From: Lichenicoccus sp963693035
Lineage (GTDB): Bacteria; Pseudomonadota; Alphaproteobacteria; Acetobacterales; Acetobacteraceae
Direction of reading: 5' to 3'
DNA length: 64,000 nucleotides
NCBI GenBank assembly: GCA_963693035.2
Contig: CAXMMQ010000003.1
Location: 496,001 to 560,000 of the forward strand
Numbering within the stretch: the first letter of the stretch is position 1; each line of letters starts with the position of its first letter. This document shows positions 36,501 to 44,093 of this stretch, in pieces. The notes below the pieces were generated by a model. That model ran no database searches, was not told the origin of the DNA, and was given only the letters and a program-made list of their open reading frames with translations. A program made the position numbers and the translations under genes.

Positions 36501-38132
36501 GTCGGCGAGCGCCGCCGCCACCCGTCCCCTGAAGGTTGCGAGCTGTCGGCGGCCGAGCCTTGCGTAGCGCGCCAGATAGGGGTGGCGCACCAGCAATTCC
36601 GGCGGCGTGATGTTGTGATACAGCAGGATCTTCGGCGCCGGCAGGGCCAGGATCTGCTCGAACCGGTCATAGCCCATCGAGTGCCGCACGATCAGCACGT
36701 AGCCGTCGTGGCGCGGCAACGCCTCCATCGGCAGCAGGTCCCCGGCCAGCGCCGCGGGCGGCTCCTCGACAAAGATCTCGCTGTGGTAGCCCATCGCGCG
36801 CAGTAGCGAGCGGGTCAGCAGCATCGCGTTGGTGATGGCGTCGTTGACCGCAGAGCCGGAATGGAATTGATGCACCGCCGAAAGACCGCCCGTTTGCAGC
36901 GCAGGCGAAGTCAGGAACGGCGGCGGCGGCGTGATCGGCAACGGCGGCAGCGAAGCGATGGTGGTCGCCTCGTCCTGCCCCTCGTCGGCCGGCGGTTCGG
37001 GAACGCGCTCGGCTTCAGGCACCTGCACCGCCGCCGTGACGGGTGCGAGATACGGCCGGTCGGCGCTCCCGATCAGCCGCCGCGTGCGGCGCACCGCGAT
37101 ACGCATCGGCGCGGTCAGCCGCCACGACGTGCTGGTACGCACCACCGCCAGTTCGTGCAGCGCCTCCTGCAGCCGCAGGTGGGTCTGCTGCAGCTCGTGG
37201 CGGGCCTGGTGCAGCGCCGCACGCTCCGCCGCCAGGTCGTGTATCCGAAGCTGCCCGGCGCGATCGGCATCGGTCTGGTGCCGGCCGAGAGCCTCGCGCA
37301 GCCGGCTGGACTCGTGCCGCGCCGCCTCGCGTTGCAGCAGCACCTGTTCCGTCGCCGCCTCGGCATGCCGTTCAGCCAGGTCGGCACGTGCGTGCAGGGT
37401 CACGATATCGGCCTGCAGCCGCGCCGCCCGCTCGATCCAGATGCTGTCGCCGGCGCGCAGGAAATCGTCGAACACGTTGGGCGGCACGCGGAATGCCGGC
37501 GCCAGCGCATCGAGGCGCTCGCGGGCGACGTAGTAGCGGTTGAGGCCGTCGAACCAGACGAAATCATACTCCGCCGCAACCAGCAACGGCTCCCAATCCC
37601 GGTGGGTCTCGGTGGTGGAGTTCGGTGCGGTCGCCTCGACGAGGATGATCCAGGGCCGGTAGCGGACCAGGTCGGCGCCCTGCAGGACCGCATGTTCGGC
37701 GCCCTCGACGTCGATCTTGAGAAAATGGATGTCGGGCGCCGCATGCAGGGCGCAAATCTCGGCCAGTGTCAGCACGGCGACGCTGTCCCGCGCCACCGCC
37801 AGGCCGGCCGCTGCGTGCGCGCCGGCAATCGCCGGATCGAGCGTCGACAGGCCGGTGCCCTCGACGCGGTGGAACGGCAGCTCCGCCGGCTGCGCGCCGA
37901 GCGCGATCCGCAGCGTCACGTCGCGCGGACGCGCCGCGGCCAGGCGCCGAGCCGCATCCGGCAGCGGCTCGATGTTCACGCCGCTCCAGCCACGGTCGTA
38001 GAAGGCCCGGGTGACGCTGTGGGTATCGGGATGATACGCGCCGACATCGATATAGAAGCCGCGCTCGATGTCGCCGATGGCCCGCCAGAGCAGGACGTCC
38101 TCGAAATTCTGCGCGTAGGAAATGAAAGTCAT
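33525..38132 (-). CDS. Giant fused FkbM methyltransferase and triple GT4 glycosyltransferase
   Basis: A 1535-residue cytoplasmic fusion. Residues 1-205 form an FkbM-type SAM methyltransferase (FYIDVGAYHP at 27, FLKIDVEGAEH at 137). Residues 235-335 are a charged coiled coil ending in TSWRLTAPMR, a common linker motif in glycan enzymes, then a Pro-rich linker. Three GT-B/GT4 units follow: about 415-770 (ILFVGRINASKGQAALVEAY; RHEGFGVPLVEAM), about 785-1145 (FLHVSSCFPRKGVDVLL; TRGEGYNLPAAEAL) and about 1155-1530 (SSWDVRCGIAEYSRHLLETL; FLPGKGIDVLIEAF). It probably builds and O-methylates a surface polysaccharide in one polypeptide. The last unit reads KEAASGALRIAL where an E-x7-E pair is usual. 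No frameshift seen. Confidence 0.9.
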   Translation of the reverse strand: MTFISYAQNFEDVLLWRAIGDIERGFYIDVGAYHPDTHSVTRAFYDRGWSGVNIEPLPDAARRLAAARPRDVTLRIALGAQPAELPFHRVEGTGLSTLDPAIAGAHAAAGLAVARDSVAVLTLAEICALHAAPDIHFLKIDVEGAEHAVLQGADLVRYRPWIILVEATAPNSTTETHRDWEPLLVAAEYDFVWFDGLNRYYVARERLDALAPAFRVPPNVFDDFLRAGDSIWIERAARLQADIVTLHARADLAERHAEAATEQVLLQREAARHESSRLREALGRHQTDADRAGQLRIHDLAAERAALHQARHELQQTHLRLQEALHELAVVRTSTSWRLTAPMRIAVRRTRRLIGSADRPYLAPVTAAVQVPEAERVPEPPADEGQDEATTIASLPPLPITPPPPFLTSPALQTGGLSAVHQFHSGSAVNDAITNAMLLTRSLLRAMGYHSEIFVEEPPAALAGDLLPMEALPRHDGYVLIVRHSMGYDRFEQILALPAPKILLYHNITPPELLVRHPYLARYARLGRRQLATFRGRVAAALADSEYNANELRGLGIAPVRACTLLFDLDALRRRAARATHGLRETGRFTILFVGRINASKGQAALVEAYADFRTEFDHPSRLVLVGHHDAADDAYARTVRQAIARHGLDADIVLAGSVADDTLHEWYAAADLYVSLSRHEGFGVPLVEAMVHGVPVLAYSGGAVPYTLGMAADLLIDTAPATVAAAILRLARDPDARAARARAQDATLGRFALDRQRAVLADALLRAGAALPAEPQTVPLLEANLRLSIAGHVNGSYSLAAINRDLARALDEALPGRVRLLPVEGGPTLDLSGVPPDEQALVSALVHRPPHATGPELVVSQHYPVHVPRQRGDATVAMLFWEESLLPAATIELLGRNFDAVVAPTRFVRDALVGSGLAIPVRVIPPALRLERFAALRRERPEAPAPVHRFLHVSSCFPRKGVDVLLRAWAAAFRAGDSVRLVIKGFPNPHNDVAAQIADLLASDPDVAPIQLVDADLDGEALLALYRDADTMVLPTRGEGYNLPAAEALAAGLGLIVTGRGGHMDFCTGPDGPLPEVRLLRYRPARSGSHVATPHSLWLEPDHEDLVAALREQLAATGRSGTRRLADAASLADAWSRMARDLLLRRPFTGTRISWVSSWDVRCGIAEYSRHLLETLTDATGEHSVRVRILCDRRTSIDEAEPEAPVRMPEVWPCWEAGDPRSVEPLANAIAADDAPAVVLQHQPGLLSFATLAALINHRALLGRVVVAALHNTRDLLDLSAAERQVVIHALRRIDAVLVHTVADLLRLQSLGLEANTILLPHGVARPLPAPPVRALDVLGTPMIGCYGFFLPGKGIDVLIEAFAILRQQMPRARLLLVNAEYEHPHSAREIERCRRLAADLGVEDAIVFETAFLAQRRSLELLTGCDVLALPYRPSKEAASGALRIALASGVAVAVTPIELFAEAGGAVFRFAALDAASVAEGLAGLLADLTARVALQSQAQEWIAARQWPDLARRLGGMLTGMVRTRALEGEA

Positions 38133-38279
38133 GCCGGCTCAATCCATGTCCCAAGGTAACGCCGGGATCAACTCGACGGATGACCGTCTGGTAAGGTTTT
38201 GCACGCGGGATGCGCCGCTGCCACTCTGTATCTCGGATTCGGAGCCAACGCCTCGAGCCGCACGCATCAGGAGCAGGCC

Positions 38280-39347
38280 GTGACGCCACCGCACGATCAG
38301 GAGGAGCGCCCGGCCGCAGGCACCGCGCCCTGGTTGGGAAGTTTCTCGCCGGTCGCCACACCGGCCGACATCCTTGCCTGCTTCCGCCTGCTGCTGGGAC
38401 GGCTGCCGAACCGCGAGGAGTGGCGCGGCCACGTGTCGCGCGCCGGCGAGCGGCTTGACACAGTGGTCGGCAGCTACGTGAACTCGCTCGAATTTTCCTG
38501 CCGTAGCCTTGGCGCCGCCGGCAAGCTTGGCTCGGCCGAGCAGGTGCGGCTGCCGGACTTCAGCATATACTTCGAGGCAGACGACGCCGCCGTCGGGCAG
38601 CATGTTCGCGCCAACAACTACGAGGCGGATGTCACTGCGGTGTTCCGGCGCTTCGTTCGACCGGGCGCGCACGTGCTCGATCTTGGCGCCAACATTGGAT
38701 ATTTCACCATGCTGTCGGCCGCACTCGTCGGGCCGTCCGGCTCGGTGATGGCGATCGAGCCGAACCCGAATAACGCACGCCTGGTCGAGGCCAGCCGGCG
38801 TGCCAACGGGTTTGCCCATGTGCGCGTGGTGCAGGTCGCGGCCGGTCGCGAGCCCGGGCTGCTGGTGCTGCATCGCTCGCACTCCAACGGCACCACGTCG
38901 GTCGCTCCCGACGATGCAGCGTCTCTGCTCGCCGCCGAGACCGTGGCCTGCGTGCGGGTGGACGGGATCGTACCGCGCCGCCGCCGCATCGGCTTCATTA
39001 AGGCCGATGTCGAGGGCGCCGAATATCTCGCATTGAGCGGCTGCCTGCGCATCATCCGGCGCCACCGTCCGGTGATCGTGACCGAGTTCAGCCCGTCGAT
39101 GATGCCCGGCATCTCGGGCATCAGTGGCCTCGGCTACCTGAGGTGGCTGATCGGCCTCGGCTACCGTCTGAGCATCGTGCTGCCGGACGGCGGCCTGCGC
39201 GCGGCGGAGCCTGACGCCATCATGCGGGAGCACGCGGAACGCGGAGTCGATCATCTCGACTTGGTGGCGGAGCCGGTCGCGGCCGCTACGCGCTTACGCC
39301 GGGGCCTCGGCCGGATCGCCGGACGGCTGCAATACCGGAGGGCTTGA
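38280..39347 (+). CDS. FkbM-family methyltransferase with N-terminal DUF4214-like segment (GTG start)
   Basis: SAM-dependent O-methyltransferase probably acting on a glycan. An N-terminal helical segment, ADILACFRLLLGRLPNREEW, resembles DUF4214-type domains often found in surface-glycan enzymes. The FkbM core follows: HVLDLGANIGYFTMLSAALV near residue 133, MAIEPNPNNARLVEAS, and FIKADVEGAEYLALSG near 238. CAGGAG lies six bases before a GTG at 38280; the longer frame begins with a TTG at 38199 and lacks such a site. It diverges from the giant fusion and overlaps or abuts the next methyltransferase gene. Confidence 0.85.
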   Translation: MTPPHDQEERPAAGTAPWLGSFSPVATPADILACFRLLLGRLPNREEWRGHVSRAGERLDTVVGSYVNSLEFSCRSLGAAGKLGSAEQVRLPDFSIYFEADDAAVGQHVRANNYEADVTAVFRRFVRPGAHVLDLGANIGYFTMLSAALVGPSGSVMAIEPNPNNARLVEASRRANGFAHVRVVQVAAGREPGLLVLHRSHSNGTTSVAPDDAASLLAAETVACVRVDGIVPRRRRIGFIKADVEGAEYLALSGCLRIIRRHRPVIVTEFSPSMMPGISGISGLGYLRWLIGLGYRLSIVLPDGGLRAAEPDAIMREHAERGVDHLDLVAEPVAAATRLRRGLGRIAGRLQYRRA

Positions 39348-39406
39348 CCGTCACCCGCTTCGGGCCCTTTACATCATTTCGGCGAGCGACGTGCGGATGG
39401 GGAAGA

Positions 39407-40360
39407 ATGGCTGCCCTGGATAATGGTCCGGTAACAGGCTTCGCGTCGGGTACCCTGTTTGCCTCCCTCTCCAGCTATCTCGAGCTCGGCATCGACAAGG
39501 TCGAGGGCTGGCTGTCGGCGACCACAGCCTCGATGATCGCGCAGCTTCTGGTCGAACAGGTGGGCGCCGGACTGTGCGGCGACGTCTGCGAGATCGGCGT
39601 GCATCATGGCAGGCTGTTCCTGGTGCTGGCCAATGCCACCATACGTGGCGAACGCGCGGTCGCGGTGGACGTCTTTGATGACCAGCAGAAGAACATCGAC
39701 CAGTCGGGCTCCGGCGACCGCGCCATCTTCGAGCGCCACCTGGCTTGCTACGCGGGAATGGCGGACGTCGACATCATCGCGGGATCCAGCCTCGAGCTGG
39801 AGCGGCTCGGCTTCCTGTCCCGCCGCTTCCGTTTCGTCTCCATCGATGGCGGCCACACCGCAGCGATCGTCGCGAACGACCTGCGTGTAGCCGAGCGCAC
39901 CCTGCTGCCGGGCGGCATCGTGGCGTTGGACGACATCCTGAGCTCGCACTGGACCGGTGTGCTCACCGGGCTTGCCGCCTATGTGCAGGCGGGCGGTATG
40001 CTGGTCCCGTTCGCGCTGGTGCCGAACAAGCTGCTGCTGACGACCGACGCGGCTGCGGCGGCCGAGGGTGCGGCTTTGATGAGACGCCACTTCCCGCTCG
40101 CGCTCGCCAAGCGCGAGCTGGAGTTCCTCCACGGCACCGTCGACACCTACCAAGAGCAGCCCTATTACACCCGCGAGGGCCACGCCGGGCTGCGCCGGGC
40201 GCTGGACGACCTGCAGCGTAGCCATGCAGCGCTAGCCGCCCGGCTCGCTGCCAGCGAGGCGGAGGTGGCGCGACTGCGGGCGAGCACCTCATGGCGCGTC
40301 ACCGCACCGCTCCGCAGCGTCGTCACCGTCACCAGGGGGCGAGGCGACCGCCAGGCCTAG
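39407..40360 (+). CDS. Class I SAM-dependent methyltransferase with coiled-coil tail
   Basis: A 317-residue methyltransferase of the Methyltransf_24 type: CEIGVHHGRLFLVLANA near residue 61 for SAM, then VDVFDDQQKNIDQSGSG, FVSIDGGHTAAIVANDL near 144 and LPGGIVALDDIL. The C-terminus is a coiled coil (RRALDDLQRSHAALAARLAAS) ending in STSWRVTAPLR, the same motif found in the giant fusion gene, which suggests joint evolution or a shared docking element. Start at ATG 39407, close behind GGGGAAG; a TTG at 39344 overlapping the previous stop is an alternative. The stop TAG lies inside the hairpin element that follows. Confidence 0.82.
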   Translation: MAALDNGPVTGFASGTLFASLSSYLELGIDKVEGWLSATTASMIAQLLVEQVGAGLCGDVCEIGVHHGRLFLVLANATIRGERAVAVDVFDDQQKNIDQSGSGDRAIFERHLACYAGMADVDIIAGSSLELERLGFLSRRFRFVSIDGGHTAAIVANDLRVAERTLLPGGIVALDDILSSHWTGVLTGLAAYVQAGGMLVPFALVPNKLLLTTDAAAAAEGAALMRRHFPLALAKRELEFLHGTVDTYQEQPYYTREGHAGLRRALDDLQRSHAALAARLAASEAEVARLRASTSWRVTAPLRSVVTVTRGRGDRQA

Positions 40361-40462
40361 AGCATGATCCGATCGATCATTTTCCGCTTGTCGTCTAATA
40401 GAGCAGCTTTATCCGACACTTGGCATCGCGCAGCGATTCCAAGTGATCGGATGCTGCTCTAG
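40357..40462. mobile_element. 106-bp TA-flanked palindromic element (MITE-like), supplies stops of both flanking genes
   Basis: Ends read CTA-GAGCATGATCCGATC and GATCGGATGCTGCTC-TAG, a 15-bp terminal inverted repeat with two mismatches, bounded by CTAG on each side. A third copy of the end motif (TA-GAGCAGC...ATCCGA) begins at 40399. Together with the right end it folds into an almost perfect stem of about 28 bp (40399-40461). CTAG boundaries and TA flanks match IS630/Tc1-type target duplication. The left CTAG gives the TAG stop of the plus-strand methyltransferase, and the right one gives the TAG stop of the minus-strand glutathione transferase. Confidence 0.7.
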
Positions 40463-41142
40463 CCGATCTCGTAGGGGCCGCCGCGCTCGAGTGCCTGCGC
40501 ATAGGCCGGACGTGCGCGCAGCCGGTCGAGCCAGCGTTGCAGGTTCGGCCGCGCCGCGCCCAGCGCCTTCAGCCGCAGGCCGGCGATCTCGATCGGAAAG
40601 CTCATCTGCGCGTCCGCGACCGAGAATTCGTCGCCGGCGAACCAGGGCCGCGCATCCAGCTCGCGATCGAGGAAGTTCAGATGCAGTGCCAGTTGCGGGC
40701 CGAGGAACTGGCGATCCACGCCGCGAACGATGCCGTCCAGCAGCGGGCGCAGCAGCGGGCGCAGCAATTTCGGCGGCTGCGTCGGCAGGCGCGAGAACAC
40801 GAGCTGCAACAGCATCAGCGGCATCAGCGAGCCCTCGGCGTAGTGCAGGTAGTAGGTGGCCCGATCGCGCTCCGGCGAACCCGGCTGCGGCATCAGTCGG
40901 CCGTCGCCGTAGGTGGTGGCCAGATATTCCATGATCGCGCCGGTCTCGGCCAGCGTGCGGTCGCCATCGGTGACCACCGGGGATTTGCCGAGCGGATGCA
41001 CGGCGCGCAGCGCGGCGGGCGCCAGCATGGTCTTCGGGTTGCGCTGGTAGCGCCTGATCTCGTACGGAACCGCGAGTTCCTCGAGCAGGAACAGCACCCG
41101 CTGCGAGCGGCTGTTGTTGAGATGGTGCACGGTGAGCGTCAT
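40459..41142 (-). CDS. Glutathione S-transferase family protein
   Basis: A 227-residue cytosolic GST. The thioredoxin-like N-terminal domain (LTVHHLNNSRSQRVLFLLEELAVPYE; cis-Pro in GKSPVV; glutathione-binding ETGAIMEYLA) is followed by the all-helical C-terminal domain with the capping segment FSVADAQMSFPIEI. The catalytic position near LNNSRSQR has Ser or Asn as in beta/theta-like bacterial GSTs. Its last codon and stop (EIG, TAG) are formed at the edge of the palindromic element. It follows the CNT transporter gene by 18 bases on the same strand. Confidence 0.9.
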   Translation of the reverse strand: MTLTVHHLNNSRSQRVLFLLEELAVPYEIRRYQRNPKTMLAPAALRAVHPLGKSPVVTDGDRTLAETGAIMEYLATTYGDGRLMPQPGSPERDRATYYLHYAEGSLMPLMLLQLVFSRLPTQPPKLLRPLLRPLLDGIVRGVDRQFLGPQLALHLNFLDRELDARPWFAGDEFSVADAQMSFPIEIAGLRLKALGAARPNLQRWLDRLRARPAYAQALERGGPYEIG

Positions 41143-41160
41143 CGTCGGGCTGATCCGGAT

Positions 41161-42414
41161 CTATGAGATGAACATGCCCGCGATGGTGGCGCTGGCGAGG
41201 TTCGAAAGGGTGCCGGCCAGCACCGCGCGCAATCCCAGCCGGGACACCTCTGCCCGGCGCGCTGGGGCGACGCTGCCAAATCCGGCGAGCAGGATGCCGA
41301 TCGAGGAGAAATTGGCGAAGCCGCACAGCGCGAACGAGACGATCGCAAGGCTGCGTGCATCGAGCGTGCGCGCGTGGATCAGCGGCGAGAGATGCACGTA
41401 GGCCACGAACTCGTTGAACACGATCTTCTGGCCGATGATGCCGCCGACCAGCACACACAGGTCGGACCGCACGCCGATCAGCCAGGCGAGCGGCGAGAAC
41501 AGCCAGCCCAGCATGGCTTCGAGCGACAGCGCCGGGTGCCCCGCGAGGCCGCCGAGCCAGCCGACCAACCCGTTCAGGCAGGCGATCAGGCCGATAAAGG
41601 CGACCAGCATCGAGCCGACCGCGACGGCCACCCGCACGCCGTTGGTGGTGCCGATCGCCACCGCCTCGAACACGTTGGCCGGGCGACGCTCCTCGAACTC
41701 GAGATCGAGCGTGGTGACCGGCGACGCCTCGGTGGTCGGCAGCAGCAGTTTCGCGAACAGTAGCCCGCCCGGGATCGCCATGAAGGAGGCTGCCAGCAGG
41801 TAGTCGATCGGCACCCCGAGACCGGCATAGCCGGCGAGCACGGAGCCCGCCACCGAGGCGGTGCCGCTCGACATCACCGCGAACAGCTCGGCCGGCGTCA
41901 GCAGGGCGACGAAGGGCCGGATCGCCACCGGCATCTCGCTCTGGCCCAGGAAGATCGTGGTGACGGCGGAGAAGCTCTCGATCGCAGACGTGCCGAGCAG
42001 CGCGCGTATGGCGCCGCCGAGGATGCGGGCCATGAACTGCATGACGTGGAAATAGTACAGCACCGCGATCAACGCCGAGATGTAGATGATCTGCGGCAGC
42101 ACGCGCAGCGCGAACACGAAGCCGTCCTCGGGAAACACCGTGAACATGCGCGGGCCGACCAGGCCGCCGAACATGAATCCGATGCCGTCATTGCCGTAGC
42201 CGAGCACCTGGTTCACCACGAGCGAGACCGCGTGCAGCGCGTGCCGTCCCGCCGGCACGAACAGGATCAGGGCCCCTACCGCGCATTGCAGCGCAAGAGC
42301 CGCGCCGACCGTGCGCAGCCGGATGCGCCGGCGGTCCAGCGAGAAGATCACCGCGATGGCGATCAGCGCCGCGAGTCCCGCCACGCCATGCAGGGCCGCG
42401 TCCAGTTGCGGCAT
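41161..42414 (-). CDS. Concentrative nucleoside transporter (CNT/NupC family)
   Basis: Cation-coupled uptake of nucleosides across the inner membrane. The 417-residue protein has the CNT layout: hydrophobic N-terminal half, a gate region YGNDGIGFMFGGL, FALRVLPQIIYISALIAVLYYF, the transport-core motif IFLGQSEMPVAIRPF, MSSGTASVAGSVLAGYAGLGV, and C-terminal FALCGFANFSSIGILLAG. GQSEMP and the ANFSSIG segment are the nucleoside and ion contact regions of this family. It precedes the GST gene and diverges from glutathione peroxidase. Confidence 0.92.
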   Translation of the reverse strand: MPQLDAALHGVAGLAALIAIAVIFSLDRRRIRLRTVGAALALQCAVGALILFVPAGRHALHAVSLVVNQVLGYGNDGIGFMFGGLVGPRMFTVFPEDGFVFALRVLPQIIYISALIAVLYYFHVMQFMARILGGAIRALLGTSAIESFSAVTTIFLGQSEMPVAIRPFVALLTPAELFAVMSSGTASVAGSVLAGYAGLGVPIDYLLAASFMAIPGGLLFAKLLLPTTEASPVTTLDLEFEERRPANVFEAVAIGTTNGVRVAVAVGSMLVAFIGLIACLNGLVGWLGGLAGHPALSLEAMLGWLFSPLAWLIGVRSDLCVLVGGIIGQKIVFNEFVAYVHLSPLIHARTLDARSLAIVSFALCGFANFSSIGILLAGFGSVAPARRAEVSRLGLRAVLAGTLSNLASATIAGMFIS

Positions 42415-42520
42415 CAGGCGGCTTGCCCGGCCTGCGTCGCGATCCCCTGGAGCATGTCGGCGCCGGTCATGGCATGGTTATGGCCGAAGTCACCGCCGCC
42501 ACCAATCCGGGAAGCCGCCG

Positions 42521-43012
42521 ATGAGCCAGCAGACCGCCCATTCCTTCAGCTTGGATCTCCTGGATGGCGGTGCGCTGCCGCTCGAGCGCTATGCCGGCCA
42601 GCCGGTGCTGCTGGTCAACACCGCCTCGAAATGCGGCTTCACCCCGCAATACGAGGAGCTGCAGGCGGTCTGGTCGCATTATCGTGGCCGCGGGCTGGTG
42701 GTGATCGGCGCACCCTGCAACGATTTCGGCCGCCAGGAACCGGGCACGTCGGAGGAGATCCAGACCTTCTGCGCCCGCAACTACGGCGTGTCGTTCCCGA
42801 TGTCGGCCAAGCTGCATGTGCGCGGACCGGACGCGCATCCACTGTTCCGCTGGCTGGGCGAGGAAGGCGGCGTGCTGTCGAGGCCGCGCTGGAATTTCTA
42901 CAAATACCTGATCGGCCGCGACGGCAGGCTACAGGGCTGGTTCACCAGCGTCACCAGGCCGATGAACCACCGCGTGCGCACCGCCATCGACCGCGCGATT
43001 TTGCGGGACTGA
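42521..43012 (+). CDS. Glutathione peroxidase-family protein (Cys type)
   Basis: Reduces hydrogen peroxide or lipid hydroperoxides using a thiol. The 163-residue protein keeps the catalytic set: peroxidatic Cys in VNTASKCGFTPQY, Gln in CNDFGRQEPGTSEEI, and Trp-Asn in WNFYKYLIGRDG. The Cys in place of selenocysteine is normal in bacteria, which mostly use thioredoxin as the reductant. Start at ATG 42521 (SQQTAHSFSLD); frames upstream lack support. Its stop directly abuts the stop of the converging dehydrogenase, the two forming TGATCA. Confidence 0.93.
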   Translation: MSQQTAHSFSLDLLDGGALPLERYAGQPVLLVNTASKCGFTPQYEELQAVWSHYRGRGLVVIGAPCNDFGRQEPGTSEEIQTFCARNYGVSFPMSAKLHVRGPDAHPLFRWLGEEGGVLSRPRWNFYKYLIGRDGRLQGWFTSVTRPMNHRVRTAIDRAILRD

Positions 43013-44092
43013 TCACAAGGCGTCGGCGATCGCCCTGCCGCAGGCTGCGGTATCGGCCCGGCCGTCAAGATCGCGCGTTCGCAGGTGCGGCTCGGCCAGC
43101 ACCTGCTCGATGGCGCGCACGATCGCCGCCGCCGCCTCCGCCTCGCCCAGATGCTCCAGCATCATCGCCGCCGACCAGATCTGACCGACCGGGTTGGCGA
43201 TCCCCTGGCCTGCGATATCCGGCGCCGAGCCGTGCACCGGCTCGAACAATGACGGAAACCGCCGATCCGGATTGATGTTGCCGGCCGGCGCGATGCCGAT
43301 GGTGCCGGTGCAGGCCGGTCCGAGGTCGGACAGGATGTCGCCGAACAGGTTGCTGCCGACCACCACGTCGAAGCGGTCCGGATGCTGCACGAAATGCGCG
43401 GTCAGGATGTCGATATGATACTTGTCCCAGGTGACCTGCGGGTAGTGCCGCGCCATCGCCTCCATGCGCTCGTCCCAGTACGGCATGGTGATCGAGATGC
43501 CGTTCGACTTGGTCGCCGACGTCAGGTGCCGGCGCGAACGGGAAGCCGCCATCTCGAAGGCGTAGCGCAGGATGCGATCGACCCCGGTGCGGGTCATGAT
43601 GGTTTGCTGCACTACGAACTCGCGGTCGGTCCCGGCGAACATGCGGCCGCCGATGGAGGAGTATTCCCCCTCGGTGTTCTCGCGCACCACGACGAAGTCG
43701 ATGTCGCCGGGCTCGCGGCCTGCCAGCGGAGAGGGAACGCCCCGCATCAGCCGAACGGGGCGGATATTGGCATACTGGTCGAACTCGCGCCGCATCGGGA
43801 TCAGCGAGCCCCAGAGCGAGATGTGGTCCGGAACCTTTGCCGGCCAGCCGACGGCGCCGAACAGGATCGCGTCGTGGCCGCCGATCTGCGCCTTCCAATC
43901 CTCGGGCATCATCTGCCCATGCCGGAGATAATGGTCGCAGGACGCGAACCCGAAACTGTCCGCCTTCAGGCGGAAGCCGAACTTCGAGGCCGCCGCCTCA
44001 AGCACGCGCAGGCCCTCCGGCATCACCTCCTGGCCGATGCCGTAACCCGCGATGACCGCGACCCGGTGCACCCGGTTGGATTGCCCGCTCAC
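43013..44092 (-). CDS. Tartrate/D-malate dehydrogenase-type beta-decarboxylating dehydrogenase
   Basis: NAD-dependent enzyme of the isocitrate/isopropylmalate dehydrogenase family. The 359-residue product has VAVIAGYGIGQEVMPEGLRVL, substrate Arg region YANIRPVRLMRGV, VVVRENTEGEYSSIGGRM, metal ligands in SNLFGDILSDLG and nucleotide loop LFEPVHGSAPDIAGQGIANP. GYGIG in place of GDGIG and the VRENTEGEYSS segment point to the tartrate dehydrogenase / D-malate dehydrogenase (TtuC, DmlA) branch rather than LeuB. One base separates its start from the ABC ATPase stop, so it is the last gene of that importer operon and probably acts on the imported compound. Confidence 0.88.
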   Translation of the reverse strand: MSGQSNRVHRVAVIAGYGIGQEVMPEGLRVLEAAASKFGFRLKADSFGFASCDHYLRHGQMMPEDWKAQIGGHDAILFGAVGWPAKVPDHISLWGSLIPMRREFDQYANIRPVRLMRGVPSPLAGREPGDIDFVVVRENTEGEYSSIGGRMFAGTDREFVVQQTIMTRTGVDRILRYAFEMAASRSRRHLTSATKSNGISITMPYWDERMEAMARHYPQVTWDKYHIDILTAHFVQHPDRFDVVVGSNLFGDILSDLGPACTGTIGIAPAGNINPDRRFPSLFEPVHGSAPDIAGQGIANPVGQIWSAAMMLEHLGEAEAAAAIVRAIEQVLAEPHLRTRDLDGRADTAACGRAIADAL

Positions 44093-44093
44093 A

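Noticed and set aside
34821..36806. 661-codon plus-strand open frame inside the giant glycosyltransferase
   Set aside because: Antisense to strongly supported GT4 motifs; composition matches a GC shadow.
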